Shown: piece after piece, positions 27,328-35,700 of the stretch | Layout of the letters: each line of letters opens with the position of its first letter | Numbering within the stretch: position 1 is the first letter of the stretch | Source: Candidatus Latescibacterota bacterium | GTDB taxonomy: Bacteria; Latescibacterota; UBA2968 | Assembly: GCA_022821275.1 (NCBI GenBank) | Contig: JAJEDY010000052.1 | Coordinates: 1-42,555, forward strand | Length of the DNA: 42,555 nucleotides | Direction of reading: 5' to 3' | The notes under the pieces: model-generated | Seen by the model: only the letters and a program-made list of their open reading frames with translations | The model's database searches: none | Told to the model about the DNA's origin: nothing | Made by a program: the position numbers and the translations under genes

Positions 27328-27579
27328 TCACGGCTTTGCCACAAGGTCCATGCGAACCACGCCATCGGTAGCGGGTACTTCCAATTCCACGACCCATCCT
27401 TTGACGTCCTCACCTCTTACAACAATTTCTTTGGCTTCTTTTGAAAGGATTTTGGCATCTTCTGATACACGTGCCAGCGCGCGGCACTTGTCATCATCCA
27501 CACAGAAATAACGCTGAATCCGCGCTTCGGGCATTCCCCCCAGTCTGGGACATTCAGCTTCATGTTTTTCTTCGCTCAT
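27328..27579 (-). CDS. hypothetical protein, 83 residues
   Basis: I do not recognise the family. The chosen ATG (M-S-E-E-K-H-E-A-E-C-P-R-L) starts 28 bp after the nadD stop; the frame is open further upstream but would overlap nadD. It has two cysteines near each end of the first half (E-C-P-R-L and Y-F-C-V-D-D-D-K-C), possibly a small metal site, then an alternating hydrophobic C-terminus (G-W-V-V-E-L-E-V-P, V-V-R-M-D-L-V). No strong SD. Its place between nadD and zapA on the same strand supports coding. Confidence 0.6.
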   Translation of the reverse strand: MSEEKHEAECPRLGGMPEARIQRYFCVDDDKCRALARVSEDAKILSKEAKEIVVRGEDVKGWVVELEVPATDGVVRMDLVAKP

Positions 27580-27607
27580 AACAAAACCAGCCAAAAGTTG
27601 TGGGTCT

Positions 27608-28195
27608 CTATCCCTGAAGATATAACCCGTGGGTTTTAATATAATCTGCGACAACATCGGGCACCAAAAAAGAAATCGGTCTTCCGGTGCGCACGCGTTC
27701 TCTAATCGCCGTTGACGAAATATCTATCAGAGGTGTTTCAACAAACTGCATTCTGGATTTGAAAGCGGGATCAACGCGCTCTCGCTCAAAACCCGGGCGT
27801 TCAGCCACGAGTACGTGAGCCATATCCAACACGCCTTCAGGGTCAAACCAATCGCCCATATCAACGGCATTATCGGCGCCAATAATCAAGAATATCTTTG
27901 TGTCCTCACTCGTATTCCGACGCAAATGGCGCAAAGTATCAATCGTATAGGATTTCCCGGGGCGCGACAACTCAAATCGACTCAGTTCAAACCCGGGATA
28001 ATCACGCACAGCCAGGCTGACCATCATGACGCGGTCTTCAGCCGAAGTCATAGTGTGTTTGAGCGGCGGGTCGCCCGACGGCATAAATACAACCCGATCG
28101 AGCGCGCATTGCAACATAATTTCCTGCCCAATAATTAAATGCCCGATGTGAATGGGGTCAAATGTCCCGCCGAAAATGCCAACGCGCTTTGTCAT
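27608..28195 (-). CDS. nadD: nicotinate-nucleotide adenylyltransferase
   Basis: 195 residues. Adenylylates nicotinate mononucleotide in NAD+ synthesis. The nucleotidyltransferase signature G-G-T-F-D-P-I-H-I-G-H is at 9-19 and I-S-S-T-A-I-R at 159-165; I-I-G-A-D-N-A lies between. The ATG follows the bamD TAG after one nucleotide; a TTG five codons upstream is a less likely alternative. The bamD-nadD neighbourhood looks co-transcribed. Confidence 0.95.
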   Translation of the reverse strand: MTKRVGIFGGTFDPIHIGHLIIGQEIMLQCALDRVVFMPSGDPPLKHTMTSAEDRVMMVSLAVRDYPGFELSRFELSRPGKSYTIDTLRHLRRNTSEDTKIFLIIGADNAVDMGDWFDPEGVLDMAHVLVAERPGFERERVDPAFKSRMQFVETPLIDISSTAIRERVRTGRPISFLVPDVVADYIKTHGLYLQG

Positions 28196-28196
28196 C

Positions 28197-28970
28197 CTAA
28201 GGTTTTTCAACGCGCAATTTGGACTGCGCTTTTTTTATTTTTTCCAGCTCTTCAATGACTTTTTCCTTCAACTTCTCGGGCAAATCCCGCCCTATCAAAA
28301 ATGTAAGCTCGTCAAGTGCCTCATCGAGTGCCCCAGTCTTAAAATTGACCTGTGCAATGATAAAGCGCGCCTCCAAAGCAGACTCTGTGTCGGGATATTC
28401 CTCCAATATGCCTTTGGCGTAGAGTTTGGCAGAGGAATAATATTTCCACAAGATATAATCGTATGCAATCATGATTTCCTTGCGGGCCAACTGATTGCGC
28501 AATGCTTTAATTCTATCCTGTGCCTGGGAGGCGAGATCGCTTTGTGGATAGTCTTCGATAAACCGCGCAAATTCTCGAATCGCCTTGTGCGTTTCATCCT
28601 GGTCGTGATGAATATCGCGCGCATCCTGATAATAACACTCACCTATCTGGAACCGGGCTTCGGCGGCATAAGGACTCACGGGATATTCGTTGAGCAGGCG
28701 TTCGTATTCAAAAATAGCCGTCACATAATCTTTTTGACACTGGAAAGCTTTGCCCAATCCAAATTGCGCCTCATCTGACAAATGAGATCCAGGGAAATCC
28801 GATAGCATATTTCTAAACAATAACTCGGCGTCGTAGCACTTCTTATTTTTTAGTGCATCTTGCGCGTCTTTGTAATAAACCTCTGGACTCAATCGCCTGT
28901 ATTTTTTTTGTGCACACCCCACACTCAACGCGATCAGACACGCACAACAGATATAGAAAAATCGTCTCAT
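28197..28970 (-). CDS. bamD: outer-membrane assembly lipoprotein BamD-like (TPR)
   Basis: 257 residues. The start M-R-R-F-F-Y gives a lipoprotein signal with lipobox L-S-V-G-C and lipidated Cys19; the longer reading lacks sense. SD GGCGGA upstream. TPR-like helical repeats follow: Y-Y-K-D-A-Q-D-A-L, F-P-G-S-H-L-S-D-E-A-Q-F-G-L-G-K-A, Y-P-V-S-P-Y-A-A-E-A-R-F-Q-I-G-E-C-Y-Y and Y-P-Q-S-D-L-A-S-Q-A. The pattern matches BamD/YfiO, the essential Bam-complex subunit, and implies a diderm envelope. A general TPR lipoprotein is the alternative. Confidence 0.85.
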   Translation of the reverse strand: MRRFFYICCACLIALSVGCAQKKYRRLSPEVYYKDAQDALKNKKCYDAELLFRNMLSDFPGSHLSDEAQFGLGKAFQCQKDYVTAIFEYERLLNEYPVSPYAAEARFQIGECYYQDARDIHHDQDETHKAIREFARFIEDYPQSDLASQAQDRIKALRNQLARKEIMIAYDYILWKYYSSAKLYAKGILEEYPDTESALEARFIIAQVNFKTGALDEALDELTFLIGRDLPEKLKEKVIEELEKIKKAQSKLRVEKP

Positions 28971-29296
28971 AATCCGCCAATCTGCATGATCCCAAAGAAC
29001 TATTAACACGTCGTCCTGTCTGGTAAACGATGCAGATTCTGTAATGTTCCCCAGTTCTAAAATAAAAAAGGGCGCGTTTTTCCCGCGCTTGATTTTAAAA
29101 TCCTGAAAAATATAAGGCTCTCACAACATAAGCAAACCCATTTATCAAGTCAAGAATGACAGACGTACAAGTGGCGTTAAAAAATAAAAAAGTTTCTGAA
29201 AAATATAGGGGATTTTCCGGTATATTTTTCAGTATATATTATATTGATCGATAATATACGTTATTTGTGTAATATTTTAAGAGAAGAGGTTCTTCT
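28971..29296. promoter_or_regulatory. bamD/rbsK divergent regulatory region with three CTGAAAAATATA copies
   Basis: 326 bases with no gene. CTGAAAAATATA occurs at 29103-29114 and 29196-29207, and inverted (TATATTTTTCAG) at 29221-29232. The last two form a perfect 12-bp inverted repeat with a 13-nt spacer. An AT-rich near-palindrome TATATTAT/ATAATATA lies just beyond (about 29235-29258). At 29072-29088, on the minus strand, a GCGCG/CGCGC stem is followed by TTTTTTATTTT: a terminator-like attenuator in the bamD leader, or the end of a short RNA. Confidence 0.6.
29065..29090 (-). terminator. terminator-like hairpin in the bamD leader
   Basis: On the minus strand GCGCG (29088-29084) pairs with CGCGC (29076-29072) and is followed by CC and a TTTTTTATTTT tract. 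No minus-strand gene lies between it and the divergent rbsK start at 29297, so it would act on a leader or a small RNA. Confidence 0.55.
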
Positions 29297-30211
29297 ATGC
29301 CCCGCGTCCTCGTCATCGGGAGTTCCAATACCGACCTGGTTATTCGCACCAATAAATTACCATCGCCGGGTGAAACAGTAATCGGCGGCACATTTTTTAC
29401 TGCAGCAGGTGGCAAAGGCGCCAACCAGGCTGTTGCCGCAGCCCGCGCGGGGGCACAGGTCACATTTATAGCGCGCACAGGTTGTGACGATTTTGGCGCA
29501 CAAGCCCTATCGGCCTTTCAACGCGAAAGGATCGATACTCGGTGGATTGTATCCGATCCCGATTTGCCATCAGGTATCGCATTTATCCTCGTGGATGATC
29601 GCGGTGAAAACAGCATTGTGGTCGCTTCAGGCGCGAATGCGGCCCTGTCACCCGATCAAATTCGGGACCGGGCCTATGAAGACGCAGAAATATGCTTGCT
29701 TCAACTCGAAACCCCGCTTGAAACTGCCGTTCATGCCGCATCACTATCGACAAAAAACGAGACCCGCGTTGTACTCAATCCAGCGCCAGCAGCAGATCTG
29801 CCAGCGGAAATCTGGCCTCACCTGTTTCTTATTACACCCAATCAAACAGAGACCGAACACCTCACGGGAATCCCTCCCAACAGCCCTCAAAATATCGCAA
29901 AAGCGGCCGACAAACTCCTCGAAAAAGGCGCTCAAAACGCCATCATCACCCTCGGAGCACAGGGCGCATTTTTAGCAACGCCCGATCATGCCTTACACAT
30001 ACCGGCTTTTAAGGCTACACCAATAGATACCACCGGTGCCGGTGATGCTTTCAATGGTGCGCTGTCCAGCGCATTAAGCGAAAACTATTCCCTTGAAACC
30101 GCCATTCGTTTTGCGTGCGCCGCAGGCGCACTTACCGTCGGCAAAGCCGGTGCTCAGCCCGCGATCCCTACCAGAGACCAAATCGACGCGCTGTTGGCGA
30201 ATCCCCCTTGA
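29297..30211 (+). CDS. rbsK: ribokinase (PfkB family)
   Basis: 304 residues. Phosphorylates ribose to ribose-5-phosphate, feeding the pentose pool and PRPP. PfkB marks: G-G-K-G-A-N-Q-A at 38-45 and D-T-T-G-A-G-D-A-F-N-G near 244-254, the latter carrying the catalytic Asp. The N-terminal G-S-S-N-T-D-L-V and T-P-N-Q-T-E match ribokinase rather than fructokinase. SD AGAAGAGG upstream. No ribose transporter is nearby. A promoter for the next small gene overlaps its stop codon. Confidence 0.92.
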   Translation: MPRVLVIGSSNTDLVIRTNKLPSPGETVIGGTFFTAAGGKGANQAVAAARAGAQVTFIARTGCDDFGAQALSAFQRERIDTRWIVSDPDLPSGIAFILVDDRGENSIVVASGANAALSPDQIRDRAYEDAEICLLQLETPLETAVHAASLSTKNETRVVLNPAPAADLPAEIWPHLFLITPNQTETEHLTGIPPNSPQNIAKAADKLLEKGAQNAIITLGAQGAFLATPDHALHIPAFKATPIDTTGAGDAFNGALSSALSENYSLETAIRFACAAGALTVGKAGAQPAIPTRDQIDALLANPP

Positions 30212-30236
30212 CGACATCCCCGGCTTGTCCTATATT
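30208..30236 (+). promoter_or_regulatory. sigma70-type promoter overlapping the rbsK stop
   Basis: TTGACG (30208-30213), a 17-nt spacer and TATATT (30231-30236). It would start transcription near 30243, 57 nt before the small gene at 30300. Confidence 0.65.
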
Positions 30237-30299
30237 CCTATTCCCTTTCCCAGACTCCCCTCTCTCCCTGATGCCATCCCGTATCAGAAAGGAAATCTA

Positions 30300-30476
30300 A
30301 TGGGTTTGAGGAAAGCGAACGCGATCAGGCTCGATTTCGATGATCTCGTCAAAGAACTCGACGATTTCGAGCAAGATATTAAAACCCTTCAGGAACGCAT
30401 AGACCAACTCATCACCAACGCACGGCAAAAATCAGTTGAAGCCGTTGCAAGAGAAGGCGATATGGGCACAACCTGA
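30300..30476 (+). CDS. 58-residue coiled-coil microprotein
   Basis: An acidic helical protein: R-L-D-F-D-D-L-V-K-E-L-D-D-F-E-Q-D-I-K-T-L-Q-E-R-I-D-Q-L-I, with hydrophobic residues in heptad spacing, then a polar tail. No family recognised. ATG with AAAGGA about 7 nt upstream. It has its own TTGACG-17-TATATT promoter and a strong terminator, so it forms a transcript of about 275 nt. These signals support a real expressed gene although the function is unknown. Confidence 0.75.
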   Translation: MGLRKANAIRLDFDDLVKELDDFEQDIKTLQERIDQLITNARQKSVEAVAREGDMGTT

Positions 30477-30483
30477 ACACACA

Positions 30484-30518
30484 AACAGGCGGGCATTCTT
30501 CCCGCCTGTTATTTTTTT
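30484..30518 (+). terminator. strong rho-independent terminator after the microprotein gene
   Basis: AACAGGCGGG (30484-30493) pairs perfectly with CCCGCCTGTT (30501-30510) over a 7-nt loop, followed by ATTTTTTT. It closes the 30243-30518 unit. Confidence 0.9.
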
Positions 30519-30525
30519 GTAAGCG

Positions 30526-30720
30526 ATGTTCTATACCACCATCTTTGCCATCGTCCTCATTATTGTCATATTGGCTAAATACCTCTACAAGCCCGTTGAA
30601 CGTTGCCCCGAATGCAACACCCCGCGCGAGTCCGATCATCCGATATGCCCGTGCGGCTATGTTTTTGAATTTCCCGATGATGACGATCCCCTCGAATACG
30701 GCGATCCGGAAGATCAATAA
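30526..30720 (+). CDS. small membrane protein with zinc-ribbon motif
   Basis: 64 residues. Residues 4-20 are a single hydrophobic helix. C-P-E-C (27-30) and C-P-C-G (41-44 region) form a two-knuckle zinc ribbon, and the tail is strongly acidic (D-D-D-D-P-L-E). No known family can be named. It starts 8 nt after the terminator T-tract and ends 10 nt before purB. The SD is weak. The cysteine spacing and a proper membrane helix make a chance reading frame unlikely. Confidence 0.65.
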   Translation: MFYTTIFAIVLIIVILAKYLYKPVERCPECNTPRESDHPICPCGYVFEFPDDDDPLEYGDPEDQ

Positions 30721-30730
30721 AGGAATCCCC

Positions 30731-32089
30731 ATGCCCCTCACCGCACTCTCTCCCCTCGACAACCGCTATACCAGTCGCCTGACCGACCTCGTCCCCTGTC
30801 TCTCGCATTTTGCGTTGATAGCCTACCGCGTGCAGATTGAAATCGAATGGTTGCGCTTTCAATCAGAACATCCCGAACTCACACACGTCCGTGCATTTAC
30901 AGATGCTGAACACCAGGTGTTGAAGTCCTGGATAGACACGTTCGATGAACAGCAGGCTCAGCGCGTTGTCGCAATTGAAAAGGTCACCAATCACGATGTC
31001 AAATCCGTCGAATACTACGTCAGAGAACGCCTTGAGGAGACATCGCTCGCCGACGTATGTGAAGCCGTGCATTTTTGTTGCACTTCTGAAGACATCAGCA
31101 ATCTCGCCCATGCGCTCATGCTCAAATCTGCTATAGAAGATGTCTTTCTTCCTCTGGCACAAAAAGTTACTCAGATCACTTCAAAACTCGCACGAGATAC
31201 TAAAAATCTTCCTGTACTCGCACGCACGCACGGCCAACCCGCTACCCCAACCACAATGGGTAAAGAACTCGCCGTATTTGTCTATCGCTGGCAGCGACAA
31301 ATCAAACAGGCGACACAGCTCGAATACCTCGGCAAATTTAATGGTGCCACCGGCAATTACAACGCGCATGTCGCGGCTTATCCCAATGTGTGCTGGCACG
31401 ACCTCGCCCGCGATTTTGTTCAGCGTCTCGGTCTCACATTCAATCCCCTCACCACACAGATTGAATCGCACGATTATATGGCTGAAATTTTTCACATGAT
31501 CGTCCGTTTCAACACCATCTCGCTCGACTTTGCCCGCGACATGTGGACCTATATATCCCTATCCTATTTTCGCCAGAAAACAGTCGCATCAGAAGTCGGG
31601 TCCTCGACCATGCCCCACAAAGTCAATCCCATCGACTTTGAAAATGCCGAAGCCAATCTGGGCATCAGTACAGCCCTGCTCGAACACTTATCGACCAAAT
31701 TACCCGTCTCGCGTCTCCAGCGCGACTTGTCCGACTCTTCAGCCAGTCGCAATATTGGCCCGGCCATCGGCCATGCGTGTCTCGCCTTGAAATCCATCCT
31801 GAATGGTCTGGGCAAAGTCGCCGTCGATAAACAGGCCATTGCCAGCGATCTCGAAAATGCCTATGAAATCCTCGGTGAAGCCCTGCAAACCGTCATGCGA
31901 AAAGCCGGATATGAGAACGCCTACGAACTTATGAAAGACCTCACCCGAGGCACAGATATTACAAAGGACGATCTCGACAACTTCCTCAATACTCTCGATC
32001 TTCCACAAGCAGACCTCGAACATCTGAAAAATCTAACGCCTCAATCCTATATAGGGCTTGCCCCAAAACTTGTGGACGATATCTTGTAA
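30731..32089 (+). CDS. purB: adenylosuccinate lyase (E. coli type)
   Basis: 452 residues. Cleaves SAICAR and adenylosuccinate in purine synthesis. The N-terminus P-L-T-A-L-S-P-L-D-N-R-Y matches the E. coli-type family, which is distinct from the shorter Bacillus type. The fumarase-superfamily signature S-S-T-M-P-H-K-V-N-P is near 289-299, and T-H-G-Q-P-A-T-P-T-T-M-G-K-E near 160. The start at 30731 was chosen for the SD AAAGGA upstream; the longer frame overlaps the zinc-ribbon gene. It is followed by rfbC and purL. Confidence 0.96.
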   Translation: MPLTALSPLDNRYTSRLTDLVPCLSHFALIAYRVQIEIEWLRFQSEHPELTHVRAFTDAEHQVLKSWIDTFDEQQAQRVVAIEKVTNHDVKSVEYYVRERLEETSLADVCEAVHFCCTSEDISNLAHALMLKSAIEDVFLPLAQKVTQITSKLARDTKNLPVLARTHGQPATPTTMGKELAVFVYRWQRQIKQATQLEYLGKFNGATGNYNAHVAAYPNVCWHDLARDFVQRLGLTFNPLTTQIESHDYMAEIFHMIVRFNTISLDFARDMWTYISLSYFRQKTVASEVGSSTMPHKVNPIDFENAEANLGISTALLEHLSTKLPVSRLQRDLSDSSASRNIGPAIGHACLALKSILNGLGKVAVDKQAIASDLENAYEILGEALQTVMRKAGYENAYELMKDLTRGTDITKDDLDNFLNTLDLPQADLEHLKNLTPQSYIGLAPKLVDDIL

Positions 32090-32200
32090 GGACGAGGGGC
32101 TGGGGACTGGTGGAGACAAGCCCCGTCTGTCCATCGTGGACTGGACTGAGACCAGTTGGACACCGCTTCACACTTCATCCTTCACACTTCACACTTCATC
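32090..32200 (+). other. structured purB-rfbC spacer with CTTCACACTTCATC repeats
   Basis: GACGAGGGGCT (32091-32101) pairs with AGCCCCGTC (32119-32127) with a two-base bulge, and ACTGG/CCAGT (32140-32144, 32152-32156) forms a second small stem. The 13-mer TTCACACTTCATC occurs at 32167-32179 and 32188-32200, with a partial copy between, running right up to the rfbC ATG. Confidence 0.6.
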
Positions 32201-32755
32201 ATGCCCTTTGAATTTGAGCACCTCACCATACCCGACGTCATTCTCGTTCGCGCAAAGCGATTTTCCGATGATCGCGGTTTTTTTGTCGAAACGTACAAAC
32301 GAGACGATTTCGAAGCCAATGGCATTTTAGAAACATTCGTCCAGGATAACCACTCCCGATCTACCCTCGGCGTGCTGCGTGGATTGCACTATCAAAAAGC
32401 CCCTCGCGCACAGGGCAAACTCATCCAGGTGCTCAAAGGCGAAATATACGATGTCGCCGTCGATATTCGTCGAGGATCCCCCACTTATGGTCAATGGACC
32501 GGCATTCACCTTTCCGAAGCGCGATCCGAACTTCTTTATGTCCCCCCCGGCTTTGCACACGGTTTTTGCGTGCTCAGTGAGGTGGCGGACTTCACATACA
32601 AATGCACAGATATTTATGCACCAGAGACCTATCGCGGCATCTCCTGGGATGATCCCGACTTAGACATCTCCTGGCCCATAAAAAACCCAATCCTTTCCAG
32701 GCGCGATCAAAATCTCCCTCCGCTCAAAGACGCAGACAACAATTTTATTTACTGA
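32201..32755 (+). CDS. rfbC: dTDP-4-dehydrorhamnose 3,5-epimerase
   Basis: 184 residues, the usual length. Epimerises dTDP-4-keto-6-deoxyglucose on the way to dTDP-L-rhamnose. Cupin features: R-G-F-F-V-E-T-Y (25-32), R-G-L-H-Y-Q with catalytic His63, Y-V-P-P-G-F-A-H-G-F with His120, and F-T-Y with Tyr133. The start at 32201 fits the family N-terminus, but no SD is visible: the upstream bases are pyrimidine-rich repeats. No rfbA, rfbB or rfbD is adjacent. It is wedged between two purine genes. Confidence 0.93.
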   Translation: MPFEFEHLTIPDVILVRAKRFSDDRGFFVETYKRDDFEANGILETFVQDNHSRSTLGVLRGLHYQKAPRAQGKLIQVLKGEIYDVAVDIRRGSPTYGQWTGIHLSEARSELLYVPPGFAHGFCVLSEVADFTYKCTDIYAPETYRGISWDDPDLDISWPIKNPILSRRDQNLPPLKDADNNFIY

Positions 32756-32762
32756 GGACCCC

Positions 32763-35700
32763 ATGAGCCTGAAGCATTTCTTTCGCATATCCCCCACGCA
32801 ACAACACCCCCTGATCCAATTGTCACAGCAACACGTCTCTACACATATTCAAAATATTGAAACCGAATACTGTTTCAACGTACAAACGGACAGTCCGCTT
32901 TCCACCGACCAGCAAAACCGGCTCACCTATCTGCTATCCGAAACCTTTGAGGCAGATCGGTTTTCAGAGCAGTCCTTTCTCACAGGACCTGGCACAATTC
33001 TCGAAGTGGGACCGCGCATGAATTTTTCCACGGCATGGTCCACAAATGCCACGGCAATATGCCATGCCTGTGGGATCACGCAAATTTCGCGCATCGAACG
33101 GTCGCGGCGTTACCTCATTGAACCCGCCTTGAGTCTGGATCAGCAAAATATCTTTTTGTCCCTCATACACGACCGCATGACCGAATGTCTGTATCCCCAC
33201 CCTCTCACCTCCTTTGACTCCGACGCAAAACCAGAACCCGTATTCGAAATACCTCTTATAGAAGAAGGCCGCCGCGCCCTCGAAAAAATTAATCGCACCA
33301 TGGGTCTGGCATTCGACGAATGGGATCTCAATTATTACACCGACCTTTTTCTCGACCAGATCGGGCGCAACCCCACCAATGTCGAATGCTTTGACATTGC
33401 CCAATCCAATAGCGAACATTGCAGGCACTGGTTTTTCAAAGGCCGCCTCACCATCGACGGCGAAGAGATGCCCGACCACCTCATCGCCATGATTCAATCG
33501 ACGCTCAAAGCCAACCCCAACAACAGCACCATCGCCTTCAAAGACAATTCCAGCGCCATCCGGGGGTATCCAATACGGACTATTGTGCCCACCACCATTG
33601 GAGAACCCTCTCCATTTGCGTTCTCAGACCGCACCTGTGACATCATCTTCACAGCGGAAACGCATAACTTCCCATCGGGTGTTGCCCCTTTTCCCGGTGC
33701 AGAAACAGGTACCGGCGGGCGCATCCGAGATGTGCAGGCCACGGGTCGCGGCGCGCTCGTCATAGCGGGTACAGCGGCGTATTGCGTGGGGAATTTGTAT
33801 ATCCCCGGATACGATCTGCCCTGGGAAAATCCCGAATTTCAATATCCCGACAACCTCGCCACTCCCTTGCAAATCGCAATTGAGGCCAGCAATGGGGCTT
33901 CGGATTACGGCAATAAATTCGGCGAACCCCTCATACAGGGTTATACGCGATCCTATGGTATGCGCCTGCCCAATGGAGAACGCAGAGAATGGATCAAACC
34001 CATTATGTTTAGCGGCGGAATCGGTCAAATGGACGCGCGTCATACAAACAAAGAAAAGCCGGAGCCCCAAATGCTCGTCACCAAAATCGGGGGACCAGCC
34101 TATCGCATCGGCATGGGGGGCGGCGCTGCTTCGAGCATGGTGCAGGGCGAAAACGAAGCCGAACTCGATTTCAATGCCGTGCAGCGCGGCGACGCAGAAA
34201 TGGAACAAAAACTCAATCGCGTGATCCGCGCTTGTGTCGAACTCGGCGATCAAAACCCCATTGTCAGCATCCACGACCAGGGCGCGGGAGGCAACTGCAA
34301 TGTCCTCAAAGAAATCGTTGAGCCTGCGGGTGCCCGCATCGATATCCGCGCCGTGCCCGTTGGAGATGAAACCCTATCAGTACTCGAAATCTGGGGCGCC
34401 GAATATCAGGAAAACAATGCCCTGCTCATCCGCCCCGAACACGCCCATCTCTTCGACGCCCTCTGCAAACGCGAAAAGGTCATCTACGCGTTTGTCGGCG
34501 AAGTGACCGGTGATGGACAGGTGGTTGTCTTCGACAGCAAAGACAACACCACCCCCGTTGATCTCGATCTGGAAAAGGTCCTCGGCGATATGCCGCAAAA
34601 GCCATTCAAACTCGACCGCTTTCCCACCCGCACAGAACCGCTCACCTTCCCCGAAAATCTGACCGTTAAAAAAGCACTCGACCGCGTGCTTCGCCTCGTC
34701 TCTGTGGGTTCCAAACGCTTTCTCACGAACAAAGTTGACCGCTGTGTAACCGGGCTTGTCGCACAACAGCAATGCGTGGGACCACTCCAGCTAACCGCAG
34801 CAGACGCCGCCGTTATTGCACAAAGCCATTTTGGCACAACAGGCGCCGCCACCGCCATTGGCGAACAACCCATCAAAGGCCTGATCAATCCCGCGGCGAT
34901 GGGACGCCTGTGCGTGGGCGAAATGCTCACCAATATCGCCTGGGCACGACTGAGTGCGATCGAAGACATCAAGTGCTCTGGCAACTGGATGTGGGCGGCC
35001 AAATTGCCCGGAGAAGGCGCGGCACTTTACGATGCGGCCCACGCCCTTACAGATATTCTGCTCGAATTGGGCATTGCTATAGATGGCGGCAAAGACAGCC
35101 TCTCAATGGCTGCGATCGCGCCGGGAGAGGATGGCGACGAAACCGTTAAAACGCCCGGCACACTCGTCATATCGGGCTATGTCACCTGTCCCGACATCAC
35201 GCAGACCGTCACGCCCGACTTAAAACATCCCGATGAAGGCATCGTACTTTACGTCGATCTCGGCACGGACAAACATCGCCTCGGTGGGTCTTCTCTCGCC
35301 CATGTGTACGAGCAACTCGGCAACGAGTCGCCAGATGTAGATGATCCCACCCTGCTCAAACGCGCAATTGGCGCACTCCAATCCTGCATCGCAAAAAATT
35401 ATATCGCCTCGGGACACGACCGCAGCGACGGCGGCCTCATCACCGCGCTTTTGGAAATGGCTTTTGCAGGCAACTGCGGTATTCAGATCGATCTTCAAAC
35501 CCGCACCAATGCGATACCCGCGCTCTTTTCCGAAGAACTCGGCCTCGTCTTTGAAGTGCATCCCAAAAATCTGATGATCGTGCGAGAAATTTTTGAAAAA
35601 GTCGCCGTACCCATCCAGACCATTGGAAAAGTAACCTCCAGTCCCGATATCCAGATTTCTGTCAACAACCAGCGCGTTCTCAAAAGTCCTATGCCCGAGT

